Shown here: positions 8,582-17,057 of the stretch, one piece after another | Numbering within the stretch: position 1 is the first letter of the stretch | How the letters are laid out: every line of letters begins with the position of its first letter | Source: Paeniglutamicibacter antarcticus | GTDB taxonomy: Bacteria; Actinomycetota; Actinomycetes; Actinomycetales; Micrococcaceae | Assembly: GCF_900010755.1 (NCBI RefSeq) | Contig: NZ_CZJT01000101.1 | Span: forward strand, 1 to 64,000 | Direction of reading: 5' to 3' | DNA: 64,000 nt | The notes under the pieces: generated by a model | Told to the model about the DNA's origin: nothing | Database searches by the model: none | Seen by the model: the letters and a program-made list of their open reading frames with translations, nothing else | Position numbers and translations under genes: made by a program

Positions 8582-9088
8582 ATGAGTTCCTTTACCGTCA
8601 GGCGTGCCCGTACCAGCGATGTGAAAAGCATCCGTGAACTAGTCAAGCCGCTGGCCAAGGACAGGGTGCTGCTGGAAAAGGAAGCAGTTGCCTACTACGA
8701 GAACCTGCAGGAATTCTTTGTCGCCGAAGACGAAAACGGAAACGTGATTGGCTGCGGCGGCCTGCACGTGATGTGGGAAGACATTGCGGAGGTGCGCACG
8801 CTTGCTTCCGACGGAGCCTGGCGCGGCCAGGGCGTCGGCCACAAGATCCTTGACAGGCTGCTGATTGAAGCGCAGGAACTTGGCGTGGATCGGGTCTTCT
8901 GCCTGACCTTTGAGGTCGACTTCTTTATCCGCCACGGGTTCAGCATCATGGAGGAACAAAGCGCCGTCGACCCGGAGGTCTACTCCGAACTGCTGCGCTC
9001 CACCGATGAGGGCGTCGCCGAATTCCTGGACCTGGCCCGGGTCAAGCCGAACACCCTCGGCAACACCCGGATGATCATCCGCTTCTAA
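8582..9088 (+). CDS. GNAT-family amino-acid N-acetyltransferase (short NAGS type)
   Basis: The 168 residues form a single GNAT domain. The acetyl-CoA pyrophosphate loop is visible in DGAWRGQGVGHKIL (about 80-92), and the later LTFEVDFFIRHGF segment matches short N-acetylglutamate synthases such as the mycobacterial ArgA type. Such enzymes make N-acetylglutamate for arginine synthesis, but no arg gene is nearby, so the substrate is inferred. TAGGAT (8570-8575) ends 6 nt before the ATG, which suggests a leaderless transcript. Confidence 0.78.
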   Translation: MSSFTVRRARTSDVKSIRELVKPLAKDRVLLEKEAVAYYENLQEFFVAEDENGNVIGCGGLHVMWEDIAEVRTLASDGAWRGQGVGHKILDRLLIEAQELGVDRVFCLTFEVDFFIRHGFSIMEEQSAVDPEVYSELLRSTDEGVAEFLDLARVKPNTLGNTRMIIRF

Positions 9089-9118
9089 GTGCTACCCGGA
9101 CAGCGGGCGGACGCGCTG

Positions 9119-10141
9119 CTAGGGCAGCGAAACACCCGCCGGCCCCTGTTGTGCCAAACCGTCGGCCAGCAACGAGTCCAGGGCGCGCCGGCGTTGTTCC
9201 GTGGCGGCAGGCAGCGCATGCAGGCCCACCCATGCCTCGTGCACGGGATCGCCTTCACGGGCCGAGAGCGTCACGCGGGATTCCACGGACGCGGCAAGAT
9301 CGGGTGTGCCCAGCAGGTCTTCCTGCCGGACCGGAAGCGTTGAAGACCGTAGTACAGCCATCATGGCTCCGCGCACCTGCCGGTCGGTTCCGTGCCAGGG
9401 TTGCCCCTTGGGAACGTAATGCGGTTCGGGGCGTCCCGCGGTGATCCATGCGCACTGCTCCATGACCGGGCAGTCTTCGCAGCGCGGGGACCGGGCGGTG
9501 CAGATGAGCGCACCGAGTTCCATGACCCCGATGTTCCAGGTGTTTGCCAGCGCCGCGGAACCAGGCTGTAGCGCATCGGAGGAGGGAAGTAGCCGGGCGG
9601 CCAGTGCCAGTTCTGCTGCATTCTGGTTCTGTTCGGGCAGTGCTTTGCCGCTGACCAAGCGGGCGTGGACGCGCCGGATATTGGTATCCACCACGACCGT
9701 GGGAATCCCGAAGGCAAAGCAGGCAATGGCGGCGGCCGTGTAAGTGCCGACGCCCGGCAGTGCCAGCAACTCGGGCTCGGTGCCCGGCACCTGTCCGCCG
9801 TGTTGCTCGGTGATGACGACGGCGGCTGCGTGCAGGCGCAGTGCCCGGCGCGGATAGCCGAGCCTGCCCCAGGCGCGAACGGCCTCGGCCACGGGTTCGT
9901 TGGCGAGATCCGCAGGGGTCGGCCAGCGCTGCATCCAGGTTTCCCACACCGGTAGCACCCGGGCCACCGGGGTTTGCTGCAGCATGAATTCGGAGACCAT
10001 CACCGCCCAAGGGCTCGCCGTTTCATCCCGCCAGGGCAAAGACCTGGCATGGGTTGAATACCAGTTGGCAATTTGTTGGTGAAGCACGGGTAATTGGGGG
10101 TGTGGCACGCAGAACCTCGGGAGTGTTAAATGGGACAACAT
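9119..10141 (-). CDS. mutY: A/G-specific adenine glycosylase MutY
   Basis: MutY removes adenine paired with 8-oxoguanine. The sequence shows the catalytic Glu region (SEFMLQQTPVARV), the helix-hairpin-helix LLALPGVGTYTAAAIA, the following VVDTNIRRV with the catalytic Asp, and the iron-sulphur cluster cysteines spaced C-x6-C-x2-C-x5-C. About 75 residues follow the cluster, so the MutT-like C-terminal domain is reduced. The start could be ATG 10141 (340 aa) or GTG 10108, which has GAGG upstream. It is divergent from the gene at 10201 and lies near disA, radA and other DNA-maintenance genes. Confidence 0.93.
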   Translation of the reverse strand: MLSHLTLPRFCVPHPQLPVLHQQIANWYSTHARSLPWRDETASPWAVMVSEFMLQQTPVARVLPVWETWMQRWPTPADLANEPVAEAVRAWGRLGYPRRALRLHAAAVVITEQHGGQVPGTEPELLALPGVGTYTAAAIACFAFGIPTVVVDTNIRRVHARLVSGKALPEQNQNAAELALAARLLPSSDALQPGSAALANTWNIGVMELGALICTARSPRCEDCPVMEQCAWITAGRPEPHYVPKGQPWHGTDRQVRGAMMAVLRSSTLPVRQEDLLGTPDLAASVESRVTLSAREGDPVHEAWVGLHALPAATEQRRRALDSLLADGLAQQGPAGVSLP

Positions 10142-10200
10142 TACTCTAGCTGGCGGCGTGGGAGTCGTGGGGAAGCGCCAAGGGTTCGTAGCCTTGAAGT

Positions 10201-10836
10201 ATGGCAGAAAAGCAGGTCCGTTCCACTCGACCCTCCAAGCAGGTATACCGCCGGCGCCGGCTGCTGGTGCTTGTCGCAGGACTACTGGTGGTGGGTCTTT
10301 TGGTGTGGGCGGGCGTTGCCATCGCATCTGCAATCCGACCCGATGGTTTAGCGAAGCAGCCGGCAGCAACAGCCCCGAGCGGTGTCCCCAACGAGGCCCC
10401 TGGCGTCAACGGCGGCAAGGATCCGGCGGAGCAGCCGAGTCCTGTGCCCACCGGATGCCTGGAAGGGGACGTAAGCGTCACCGCCGGCACCGCGCAGGCA
10501 ACCCACGGACCCTCGCAGAACCCGGTGCTGGTCATGACCATTAAGAACGAGGGCAAGTTTGCGTGCAGCGTAAACGTGGGCACCAGCCAACAAGAGTTCA
10601 CGGTGATGAGCGGCAACGACAGGATCTTCTCGACCTCCGACTGCCTGGCCGCACCCAGCGACGTGGAAATCACCATGGCCCCAGGCAGCAGCGAAACCGC
10701 GCGGTTTACTTGGGAGCGGGTGCGCAGCGCGCCGGGGTGCAAGATTGTCAACGCAAAGCCGCGTCCGGGCTGGTATGGGTTCACCGCCCAGTTGGGCGAC
10801 ATCAGCAGCGCCAAGGCAAGCTTCGAACTCAAGTAG
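10201..10836 (+). CDS. Membrane-anchored extracellular protein of unknown function
   Basis: The 211 residues start with a basic stretch (RSTRPSKQVYRRRR), then one strong membrane helix at about 21-45, a Pro/Ala-rich linker to about 85 and an extracellular beta-type domain with four cysteines (near 86, 122, 142 and 180) that could form disulphides. I do not recognise a family. TAGCCT (10189-10194) ends 6 nt before the ATG, and no ribosome binding site is seen. It is divergent from mutY and converges on disA. Confidence 0.72.
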   Translation: MAEKQVRSTRPSKQVYRRRRLLVLVAGLLVVGLLVWAGVAIASAIRPDGLAKQPAATAPSGVPNEAPGVNGGKDPAEQPSPVPTGCLEGDVSVTAGTAQATHGPSQNPVLVMTIKNEGKFACSVNVGTSQQEFTVMSGNDRIFSTSDCLAAPSDVEITMAPGSSETARFTWERVRSAPGCKIVNAKPRPGWYGFTAQLGDISSAKASFELK

Positions 10837-10868
10837 CCCCGAGGCAAGAAACCTTGGCCGTGGCGATG

Positions 10869-11945
10869 TTAGCTGAAACGGTCAAGCAACGATGACTCGG
10901 CTATGCGCGAGAGCCCTTCACGGACGGTGCGTGCACGTTGCTCGCCGATGCCGTCAACGGCCATCAGGTCCTCGATGTTGGCAGCCATCAGCCGCTGCAG
11001 GCCACCGAAGCTGGTGACCAAGCGGTCGGCAACGGCACGCGGAACCGATTTGATGCCGGCCAACAGGCGGTGGCCCTTGGGGGTCACGACAGCCTCGAGC
11101 GAATCGATACCGGGGGTCACCCCGAGGATCGCCGCGAACTTTCCCAGGTCAATCAGGTCTGCACTGTCCAGGGTCTGGATCTTTCGTAGTGCTGCCTCAA
11201 TATCCAATTCCTCGCGACCAAGCGTCGAGTAATCCTTCAACAGCAGATCTGAGCCTGGGCCAAGCCCGGCGGAGAGCTCGTCGAGCTGCAGCGCCAGCAA
11301 ACGCCCATCGGAGCCAAGCTCCAGGACATATTGGGCGATTTCCTCGGATATGCGCCTGACCATCTCTTGGCGTTGAAGCACGGCCGCAACATCCCTGACC
11401 GTGACCACGGCTTCGATTTCCGCAGTAGAAAGGGCGTTGGTGACCTGGTCCAGGCGGGAACGATAGCGTTCAAGGGTTGCCAGGGCCTGGTTGCCGCGAG
11501 CCAGCACGGGCTCGGAACCTTCAAGGACATAACGGATCCCTTGAACGTAAAGGGCGATGATGTGCATCGACTGGGACACCGAAACCACAGGAAAACCGGT
11601 TTGGATGGCCACCCGCTCGGCGGTCCGGTGCCTGGTGCCCGATTCTTGGGTGGGGATTGAATGGTCCGGGACCAGCTGCACCGCAGCCTTCAGGATGTGC
11701 GAGCCGTCTTTGTCGCAGACGATGGCACCGTCCATCTTGGCAAGTTCGCGAAGGCTGGTGGGGGAGAAATCAATGTTGATGTCGAAACCGCCCGAACAAA
11801 TGGCGTCGACGACTTTGTCATGTCCCAGGACAATAAGTGCGCCGGTGCGACCACGCAGGATGCGCTCAAGGCCATCGCGCAGTACGGTGCCCGGGGCAAC
11901 CCGCGCCAGGGTGGTGCGAAGCGCAACTTCAGGGCTCTTGGACAT
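10869..11945 (-). CDS. disA: DNA integrity scanning diadenylate cyclase DisA
   Basis: DisA scans DNA and makes cyclic di-AMP from two ATP. The 358 residues show an N-terminal DAC domain with the DGA motif at about 72-74 and RHR at 105-107, a helical linker, and a C-terminal helix-hairpin-helix domain (MAVDGIGEQRARTV). ATG 11945 is preferred to ATG 11951 because AGGA lies 7 nt before it and only 1 nt before the earlier ATG. It follows radA on the same strand, with a 116-nt gap containing the inverted repeat AATAC-AATG-GTATT (11969-11982). Confidence 0.96.
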   Translation of the reverse strand: MSKSPEVALRTTLARVAPGTVLRDGLERILRGRTGALIVLGHDKVVDAICSGGFDINIDFSPTSLRELAKMDGAIVCDKDGSHILKAAVQLVPDHSIPTQESGTRHRTAERVAIQTGFPVVSVSQSMHIIALYVQGIRYVLEGSEPVLARGNQALATLERYRSRLDQVTNALSTAEIEAVVTVRDVAAVLQRQEMVRRISEEIAQYVLELGSDGRLLALQLDELSAGLGPGSDLLLKDYSTLGREELDIEAALRKIQTLDSADLIDLGKFAAILGVTPGIDSLEAVVTPKGHRLLAGIKSVPRAVADRLVTSFGGLQRLMAANIEDLMAVDGIGEQRARTVREGLSRIAESSLLDRFS

Positions 11946-12061
11946 TGCCATTTCCTTCCGGCGGGATTAATACAATGGTATTGCCACGCCGGTGGTGGTG
12001 AACGCTGAAATGGGCGCTATTGCACGGTTTTGGTACAGGTTCGTTACAAATGTGGTCAAAG

Positions 12062-13447
12062 TTAGTTCTTGACGCGCTGCTCAAAGGCGATGTTCAGGGC
12101 CTCATGAATCGAGGAGACCGTGAATACCCGGATTGAGTCCGGGATGTTCTTGGGCGGTTGGGGTGATTCAGGGACCATTGCGTAGCGGAAACCCAGCCGT
12201 TCGGCCTCGATAATTCGCCTGCCGATTTCCGGGACCGGCCGCACCTCCCCGGCCAACCCGACTTCGCCGAAGGCAACAAACTGCGGGGGCAACGGGTGGT
12301 TGTGCATGGAAGAAGCCAACGCCAGCGCGGTGGCAAGGTCGGTTGCGGGTTCACTGAGCTTGACCCCGCCGACGGTCGCCACATAGGAATCGAGCCCGCC
12401 AAGTTCCATCTTGGCCCGCGACTGCATCACGGCAATGATCATCTGGGTGCGGGCGGCATCCAGGCCGCTGGTGGCACGGCGTGGAACGGCGCTCGCCGAA
12501 CGCGAAAGCAGCGTCTGCACCTCGGCAACCAACGGACGGCGCCCTTCCAGGGTCACGGTGATGCAGGTGCCGGGGACCGGGTCCTTGGTGCGTGTGACAA
12601 AAAGCCCGGAGGGATCCGCAAGCCCGTGGATGCCCGTTTCCGTGAGGTCGAAGCAGCCAACCTCATCCGTGGGGCCGTAGCGGTTTTTAAGGGCCCGCAG
12701 CAGACGGAGTCTTGAATGGCGCTCGCCGTCGAATTGGCACACCACATCCACCAGGTGCTCGAGCAGCCGGGGACCTGCAATCGAGCCTTCCTTGGTGACG
12801 TGCCCGACCAGCACGGTTGTCATGTTCCGGCGCTTGGCGGCATTGATGATGGAGGCAGCGACCTCGCGGACCTGGGAGATGCCTCCGGCGGTGCCGTCGA
12901 CCTCGCCGGAAGCCAGTGTCTGCACTGAATCGACAATCAACAGCTCAGGGTCGATCTTTTCCACCTGGCCAAGGGCAATGCCCAGGTCGGTTTCGGCGGT
13001 GAGATACAGGGTGTCGGCGATCGCGTCGATGCGTTCGGCGCGGACCTTGACCTGCGCCGCGGATTCCTCGCCGGTGATGTACAGGACCCTGCGGTTTCCG
13101 CGGGCCGCGCGGGCAGCAACATCCAGTAGCAGCGTCGATTTGCCTACGCCTGGTTCGCCGGCCAACAAGATCACCGCGCCGGGGACAAAGCCGCCGCCGA
13201 GCACACGGTCAAGTTCCTCGACACCGGAGGGGCGGTAGGAGGCAGTCGAGGCGTCGATCTCGCCAATGGGTTGGGCAGGATTGGCAATGGTGGTGGCCAC
13301 GGTGGTTTTTGCGCTGACGGCGCCCATTTCCTCAACGGTTCCCCAGGCCTGGCATTCTCCGCAACGGCCCACCCACTTCACCGCGCTCCAACCGCATTCA
13401 GCACAACGGTAGGAGGGGGTGGACTTGCTGCGTACGCTCTTTGCCAT
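12062..13447 (-). CDS. radA: DNA repair protein RadA
   Basis: RadA is a RecA-like branch-migration helicase in recombinational repair. The 461 residues show an N-terminal C4 zinc ribbon (Cys15, 18, 29 and 32), Walker A GEPGVGKST at 97-105, the RadA-specific KNRYG motif mid-protein and a C-terminal Lon-protease-like domain. ATG 13447 is chosen because the zinc finger begins just after it; upstream in-frame sequence has no family features. TAGCAT (13460-13455) ends 7 nt before the start. It sits between the FUSC-like gene and disA, all on one strand. Confidence 0.96.
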   Translation of the reverse strand: MAKSVRSKSTPSYRCAECGWSAVKWVGRCGECQAWGTVEEMGAVSAKTTVATTIANPAQPIGEIDASTASYRPSGVEELDRVLGGGFVPGAVILLAGEPGVGKSTLLLDVAARAARGNRRVLYITGEESAAQVKVRAERIDAIADTLYLTAETDLGIALGQVEKIDPELLIVDSVQTLASGEVDGTAGGISQVREVAASIINAAKRRNMTTVLVGHVTKEGSIAGPRLLEHLVDVVCQFDGERHSRLRLLRALKNRYGPTDEVGCFDLTETGIHGLADPSGLFVTRTKDPVPGTCITVTLEGRRPLVAEVQTLLSRSASAVPRRATSGLDAARTQMIIAVMQSRAKMELGGLDSYVATVGGVKLSEPATDLATALALASSMHNHPLPPQFVAFGEVGLAGEVRPVPEIGRRIIEAERLGFRYAMVPESPQPPKNIPDSIRVFTVSSIHEALNIAFEQRVKN

Positions 13448-13503
13448 GTGCTTGATGCTAGCGCCTGGCGCCGATAGTTTGGGCTTCGGCTGGCGGGTGT
13501 TCG

Positions 13504-14631
13504 CTAGAGACGGGGGAGTAGTGCGACTGCATCCTCGTGGCTGATTCCCGTGGCCTCGAGCAGATCCACCACCAGTGGGCGCAACAACAGCACCATGCCC
13601 TCGCCCTGTAGGCCACTGACATGCAGTGACTCGGGATCCAGCTGTGCGGCGCAATCGGAGAGTTCGCGTTTGGCCCGAGAAATGGCGCGTGAATACCCGG
13701 ACTCGGTGGGTTCAAGGACTGCCTGCCCCAGTGCGGAGACGGCCTCGGAAAGTTCGCCCAACAGCCCGGATACCGTTTCGACGGCAGCGTCGCTCAGCGC
13801 CGCCTGGTTGATGACAGTGGTCAGGCGGCGGGCCAGGACCCGAGCGTTCCGCACGGCAAGATCGCTCTTGTCGGCGGTGATGTCCAACCTGTCAATATCC
13901 GAACGGTGCCGCCTGTGCACCGGGGCCAGCGTCGCCACCTCCCGTGCAGTGCTCAGGGCGTTGGGCAGCGCATCCATCAGCGGTTGCGTGGCACGGGCCC
14001 TGACCAGCGCGTGGAAAGCCAGGGTGGAATCGGATTTGCTGACCGCGCGCGAGCATTCCTGGAGCACGCCCGAAAGCTCGCGCAGCAGCTTGCCGAGGTC
14101 CGCCATCGGGGTCCGCCGTGGATCGCGCGGCAGGATCATCAAGATCAGCAGGGCGCAGGCCGAACCGACCAGGGCGTCCAAGGACCTGCCAAACGGCCCG
14201 GCCTCGCTAATGGGAAGCAGGACCACCAGCAACGACTGCAGTCCCAGTTGGGTGGAGAAGATGGGCCCGGAATCCAGGTACCGGGCGATCGTCAGCGAAA
14301 GGAACAGGACCGTGGCTGCCTGCCACAGGCCAGTGCCCAGCAGGGTCAGCAGCAAGTCCCCGACGGCCACGCCCAGCGTGCAGCCGATCGCCACCTCCAT
14401 GGTGCGCCGTACGGTGGTCTGGCCGCCGAAACCCAGCGCAATCAGGGCGCTGGTCGCCGCAAAGATCGGGCCTTCGTGTCCCAGCAGTCGCTCGGCGATC
14501 CAGTAGGCAAGGACCGCGCAGAGGGTCATCTGGATGATTTTTGGCATGGAAGTGCGTGCCCGTCGCATGCCAACCAGGTTGCGACGTTTGATGAAGCCCC
14601 AACTGGTGGCAAACGAACTTTTTACGCCCAT
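13504..14631 (-). CDS. FUSC-family / aromatic-acid-exporter-like membrane protein
   Basis: The 375 residues begin with a cluster of membrane helices (about residues 25-160, including TLCAVLAYWIAERLL and a GGQTTVRRTMEVAIGCTLG segment typical of FUSC proteins) and end in a long, mostly helical cytoplasmic domain. The family resembles the N-terminal half of aromatic-acid efflux proteins; the substrate here is unknown. ATG 14631 is chosen because the longer frame upstream has no matching sequence and would run into the pstS control region. It is divergent from pstS and codirectional with radA and disA. Confidence 0.8.
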   Translation of the reverse strand: MGVKSSFATSWGFIKRRNLVGMRRARTSMPKIIQMTLCAVLAYWIAERLLGHEGPIFAATSALIALGFGGQTTVRRTMEVAIGCTLGVAVGDLLLTLLGTGLWQAATVLFLSLTIARYLDSGPIFSTQLGLQSLLVVLLPISEAGPFGRSLDALVGSACALLILMILPRDPRRTPMADLGKLLRELSGVLQECSRAVSKSDSTLAFHALVRARATQPLMDALPNALSTAREVATLAPVHRRHRSDIDRLDITADKSDLAVRNARVLARRLTTVINQAALSDAAVETVSGLLGELSEAVSALGQAVLEPTESGYSRAISRAKRELSDCAAQLDPESLHVSGLQGEGMVLLLRPLVVDLLEATGISHEDAVALLPRL

Positions 14632-14709
14632 GTCCCCAGTTTGCCACGGTCCTGCGAATAGCCGTCCACACGGCAGGGGTGAGCCGAAACACCAAACTAT
14701 CCTCGGCTT

Positions 14710-14753
14710 GTTCACCTTCCGTTCACCTCCATCGCAACCTCTGGTTACCTGCG
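14710..14753 (+). promoter_or_regulatory. PHO-box-like 11-bp repeat array upstream of pstS
   Basis: Two tandem 11-mers, GTTCACCTTCC (14710-14720) and GTTCACCTCCA (14721-14731), match the direct-repeat PHO box bound by PhoP in Streptomyces. After one degenerate unit (14732-14742), a third similar unit, GGTTACCTGCG (14743-14753), falls in the same 11-bp phase. The array ends about 105 bp before the pstS start and lies in the divergent interval with the FUSC-like gene. No phoP/phoR gene is in the window. Confidence 0.72.
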
Positions 14754-14857
14754 CGGCATAACTTCGTATTGAAGCGATGTGCCAGCGCGTGCATCGACGG
14801 GTGCGAACCACGACGATTCGGACCATCATTGACAGGCATTTGAAAGAGGAAAATCTC

Positions 14858-15976
14858 GTGAAGCTCAATCGCATTGGCAGCGCTGCTGCTGTTCTTACAG
14901 TCGCAGCACTGGCACTGACCGCATGTGGTTCGGACAGCCCGACCGCCTCGGCAGGAACCGGCGCCTCCGCCACGGGAGCAACCAGCGGTGCGGTTTCCGG
15001 TACGCTCACCGGCAGCGGCGCATCCTCGCAGAAGTCGGCGATGGAAGCCTGGAAGGCAGGCTTCGAAGCCGCCAACGCCGGCACCATGGTCCAGTACTCC
15101 CCGGATGGCTCCGGTGCCGGCCGCAAGGCATTCCTGGCCGGCGGCGCACAGTTCGCAGGCTCCGACGCCTACCTCAAGGACGCGGAGATCGAGGCCTCCA
15201 AGCAGGTTTGCGGTCCCGAGGGCGCTTTCAACGTCCCTGCCTACGTTTCCCCGATCGCCGTGGCCTTCAACCTGCCGGGCGTTGAATCCCTGAACCTCGA
15301 TGCGCCAACCATCGCGAAGATCTTCAAGCTTGAAATCACCAAGTGGAACGACCCGGCCATCGCCGCGGGGAACCCGGGCGTCACGCTTCCGGACACGGCA
15401 ATCACCGTCGTGCACCGTAACGACGAGTCGGGCACCACCGAAAACTTTGTCGACTACCTGGCCGCGGCAGCCAAGGATGTGTGGACCTACGACGTCAGTG
15501 GCGACTGGCCCAAGGAACTTGCCAGTGAAAACGCGAAGGGCACCTCGGGCGTCGTGGCAACCACCACCGGCACCGAGGGCGCCATCACCTACGCAGACCA
15601 CTCGGCCGTGGGCAAGCTGGGCACCGTCAACGTGAAGGTCGGCTCCGACTACACGAAGATCTCATCCGAGGCCGCCGCCAAGGCAGTGGAAGCAGCAACC
15701 CCGGTCGCCGGCCGCGGCACCCTGGACATGTCCCTGGACCTGAAGCGCGACTCCACCGAAGCGGGCACCTACCCGATCATCCTGGTTTCATACCACGTGT
15801 TCTGCTCCACCTACAAGGACCAGTCCACCGTGGACCTGGTCAAGGCATTCGGTGAGTATGTACTCTCCGATGCCGGACAGAAGGAAGCCGCAACTTCCGC
15901 AGGCAACGCACCGCTCAGCGCCAAGATGAGCGAAGCCGCCACCAAGTCCGTCGAATCCATCAAGGTCGGCTCCTAG
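14858..15976 (+). CDS. pstS: Phosphate ABC transporter substrate-binding lipoprotein PstS
   Basis: PstS captures phosphate at the cell surface for the Pst importer. The 372 residues begin with a lipoprotein signal peptide ending LALTAC, with the lipidated Cys at 23, then a Ser/Thr/Gly/Ala-rich linker and the PBP-II fold. Phosphate-binding loop motifs are visible in GSGASSQKS and in HRNDESGTTENF. GTG 14858 is chosen: AAAGAGGA (14843-14850) lies 7 nt upstream and the signal peptide begins there. It is the first gene of pstSCAB. Confidence 0.96.
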   Translation: MKLNRIGSAAAVLTVAALALTACGSDSPTASAGTGASATGATSGAVSGTLTGSGASSQKSAMEAWKAGFEAANAGTMVQYSPDGSGAGRKAFLAGGAQFAGSDAYLKDAEIEASKQVCGPEGAFNVPAYVSPIAVAFNLPGVESLNLDAPTIAKIFKLEITKWNDPAIAAGNPGVTLPDTAITVVHRNDESGTTENFVDYLAAAAKDVWTYDVSGDWPKELASENAKGTSGVVATTTGTEGAITYADHSAVGKLGTVNVKVGSDYTKISSEAAAKAVEAATPVAGRGTLDMSLDLKRDSTEAGTYPIILVSYHVFCSTYKDQSTVDLVKAFGEYVLSDAGQKEAATSAGNAPLSAKMSEAATKSVESIKVGS

Positions 15977-15995
15977 CCAGACCCGCAGCCGGTTC

Positions 15996-16025
15996 CCGCC
16001 CGCCCCGCACCCGCGTGGCGGGCGG
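15996..16025 (+). terminator. Intra-operon hairpin between pstS and pstC
   Basis: A perfect 9-bp GC stem (CCGCCCGCC 15996-16004 with GGCGGGCGG 16017-16025) lies about 20 nt after the pstS stop in a 148-nt gap. There is no T run. It may stabilise the pstS message or attenuate transcription so that PstS is made in excess over the membrane parts. Confidence 0.5.
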
Positions 16026-16124
16026 AAACCCGCCCCACGGTTTTCAGTTCCCCCTCCTCCATCCCGGCGCAATCGGCCACCCGATCCCCGTATCCGTTTG
16101 CACAATCCCCGAAGGCTCACCCAT

Positions 16125-17057
16125 ATGACCACCAACGCGCTAAGGCGCCAAGGATCCAAAGGGCAGGCCGGAGACAAGATCTTCTCCGGAGCCGCGCTAG
16201 GCGCGGGCATCCTCATCCTCATCACGCTTTTTGCCGTGGCGATCTTCCTGCTCATCCAGGCCCTGCCGACATTCTCCGCCAACCCGGCGCTGATTACCGG
16301 CGGCGAAGGATTCGTCAGCTACATCTTCCCGATCGTCATCGGCACGGTGATCGCTGCGGGTATTGCGCTGCTGATCGCCACCCCGGTGGGCATCGCCGTG
16401 GCGCTGTTCATCTCCCACTACGCCCCGCGCAAGCTCGCCGCGGGCCTGGGTTACGTCATCGATTTGCTGGCGGCCATCCCGTCGGTGATCTACGGAGCCT
16501 GGGGCTACCTGGTGCTGGCCCCGGCCCTGGTGCCGGCCTACCAGTGGCTTGCCGAAAACCTCGGCTTCATCCCGATCTTCGCCGGCCCCGCCTCGCAGAC
16601 CGGCAAGACCATTCTCACCGCGGGCATCGTGCTCGCTGTGATGGTGCTGCCCATCATCACCTCGCTGAGCCGCGAAATCTTCCTGCAGACCCCCAAACTC
16701 CACGAGGAAGCGGCGCTCGCACTGGGCGCCACCCGCTGGGAAATGATCAACATGTCGGTGCTGCCCTTCGCCCGCCCCGGCATCGTCTCGGCGGTCATGC
16801 TGGGTCTGGGCCGTGCGCTGGGCGAGACCATGGCAGTGGCCCTGGTGCTCTCCACCGGCGGGTTGATCCCGTCGCTGATCAAATCCGGTAACCAGACCAT
16901 CGCCGCGGAAATCGCACTGAACTTCCCCGAGGCGTTTGGCCTGCGGCTTTCCGAACTGATCGCCGCCGGCCTGGTGCTCTTCGTGATCACCCTGGCCGTG
17001 AACCTGATCGCCCGGGCCATCATCGCCCGCCACAAGGAATTCTCGGGAGCGAACTGA
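16125..17057 (+). CDS. pstC: Phosphate ABC transporter permease PstC
   Basis: PstC is one of the two membrane subunits of the Pst phosphate importer. The 310 residues contain about six membrane helices and the cytoplasmic EAA loop (HEEAALALGATRWEMI, about residues 195-210) that contacts PstB. ATG 16125 is chosen; AAGG near 16112 is a weak ribosome binding site. The stop codon overlaps the pstA start by one base (TGATG), indicating translational coupling. Confidence 0.95.
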   Translation: MTTNALRRQGSKGQAGDKIFSGAALGAGILILITLFAVAIFLLIQALPTFSANPALITGGEGFVSYIFPIVIGTVIAAGIALLIATPVGIAVALFISHYAPRKLAAGLGYVIDLLAAIPSVIYGAWGYLVLAPALVPAYQWLAENLGFIPIFAGPASQTGKTILTAGIVLAVMVLPIITSLSREIFLQTPKLHEEAALALGATRWEMINMSVLPFARPGIVSAVMLGLGRALGETMAVALVLSTGGLIPSLIKSGNQTIAAEIALNFPEAFGLRLSELIAAGLVLFVITLAVNLIARAIIARHKEFSGAN

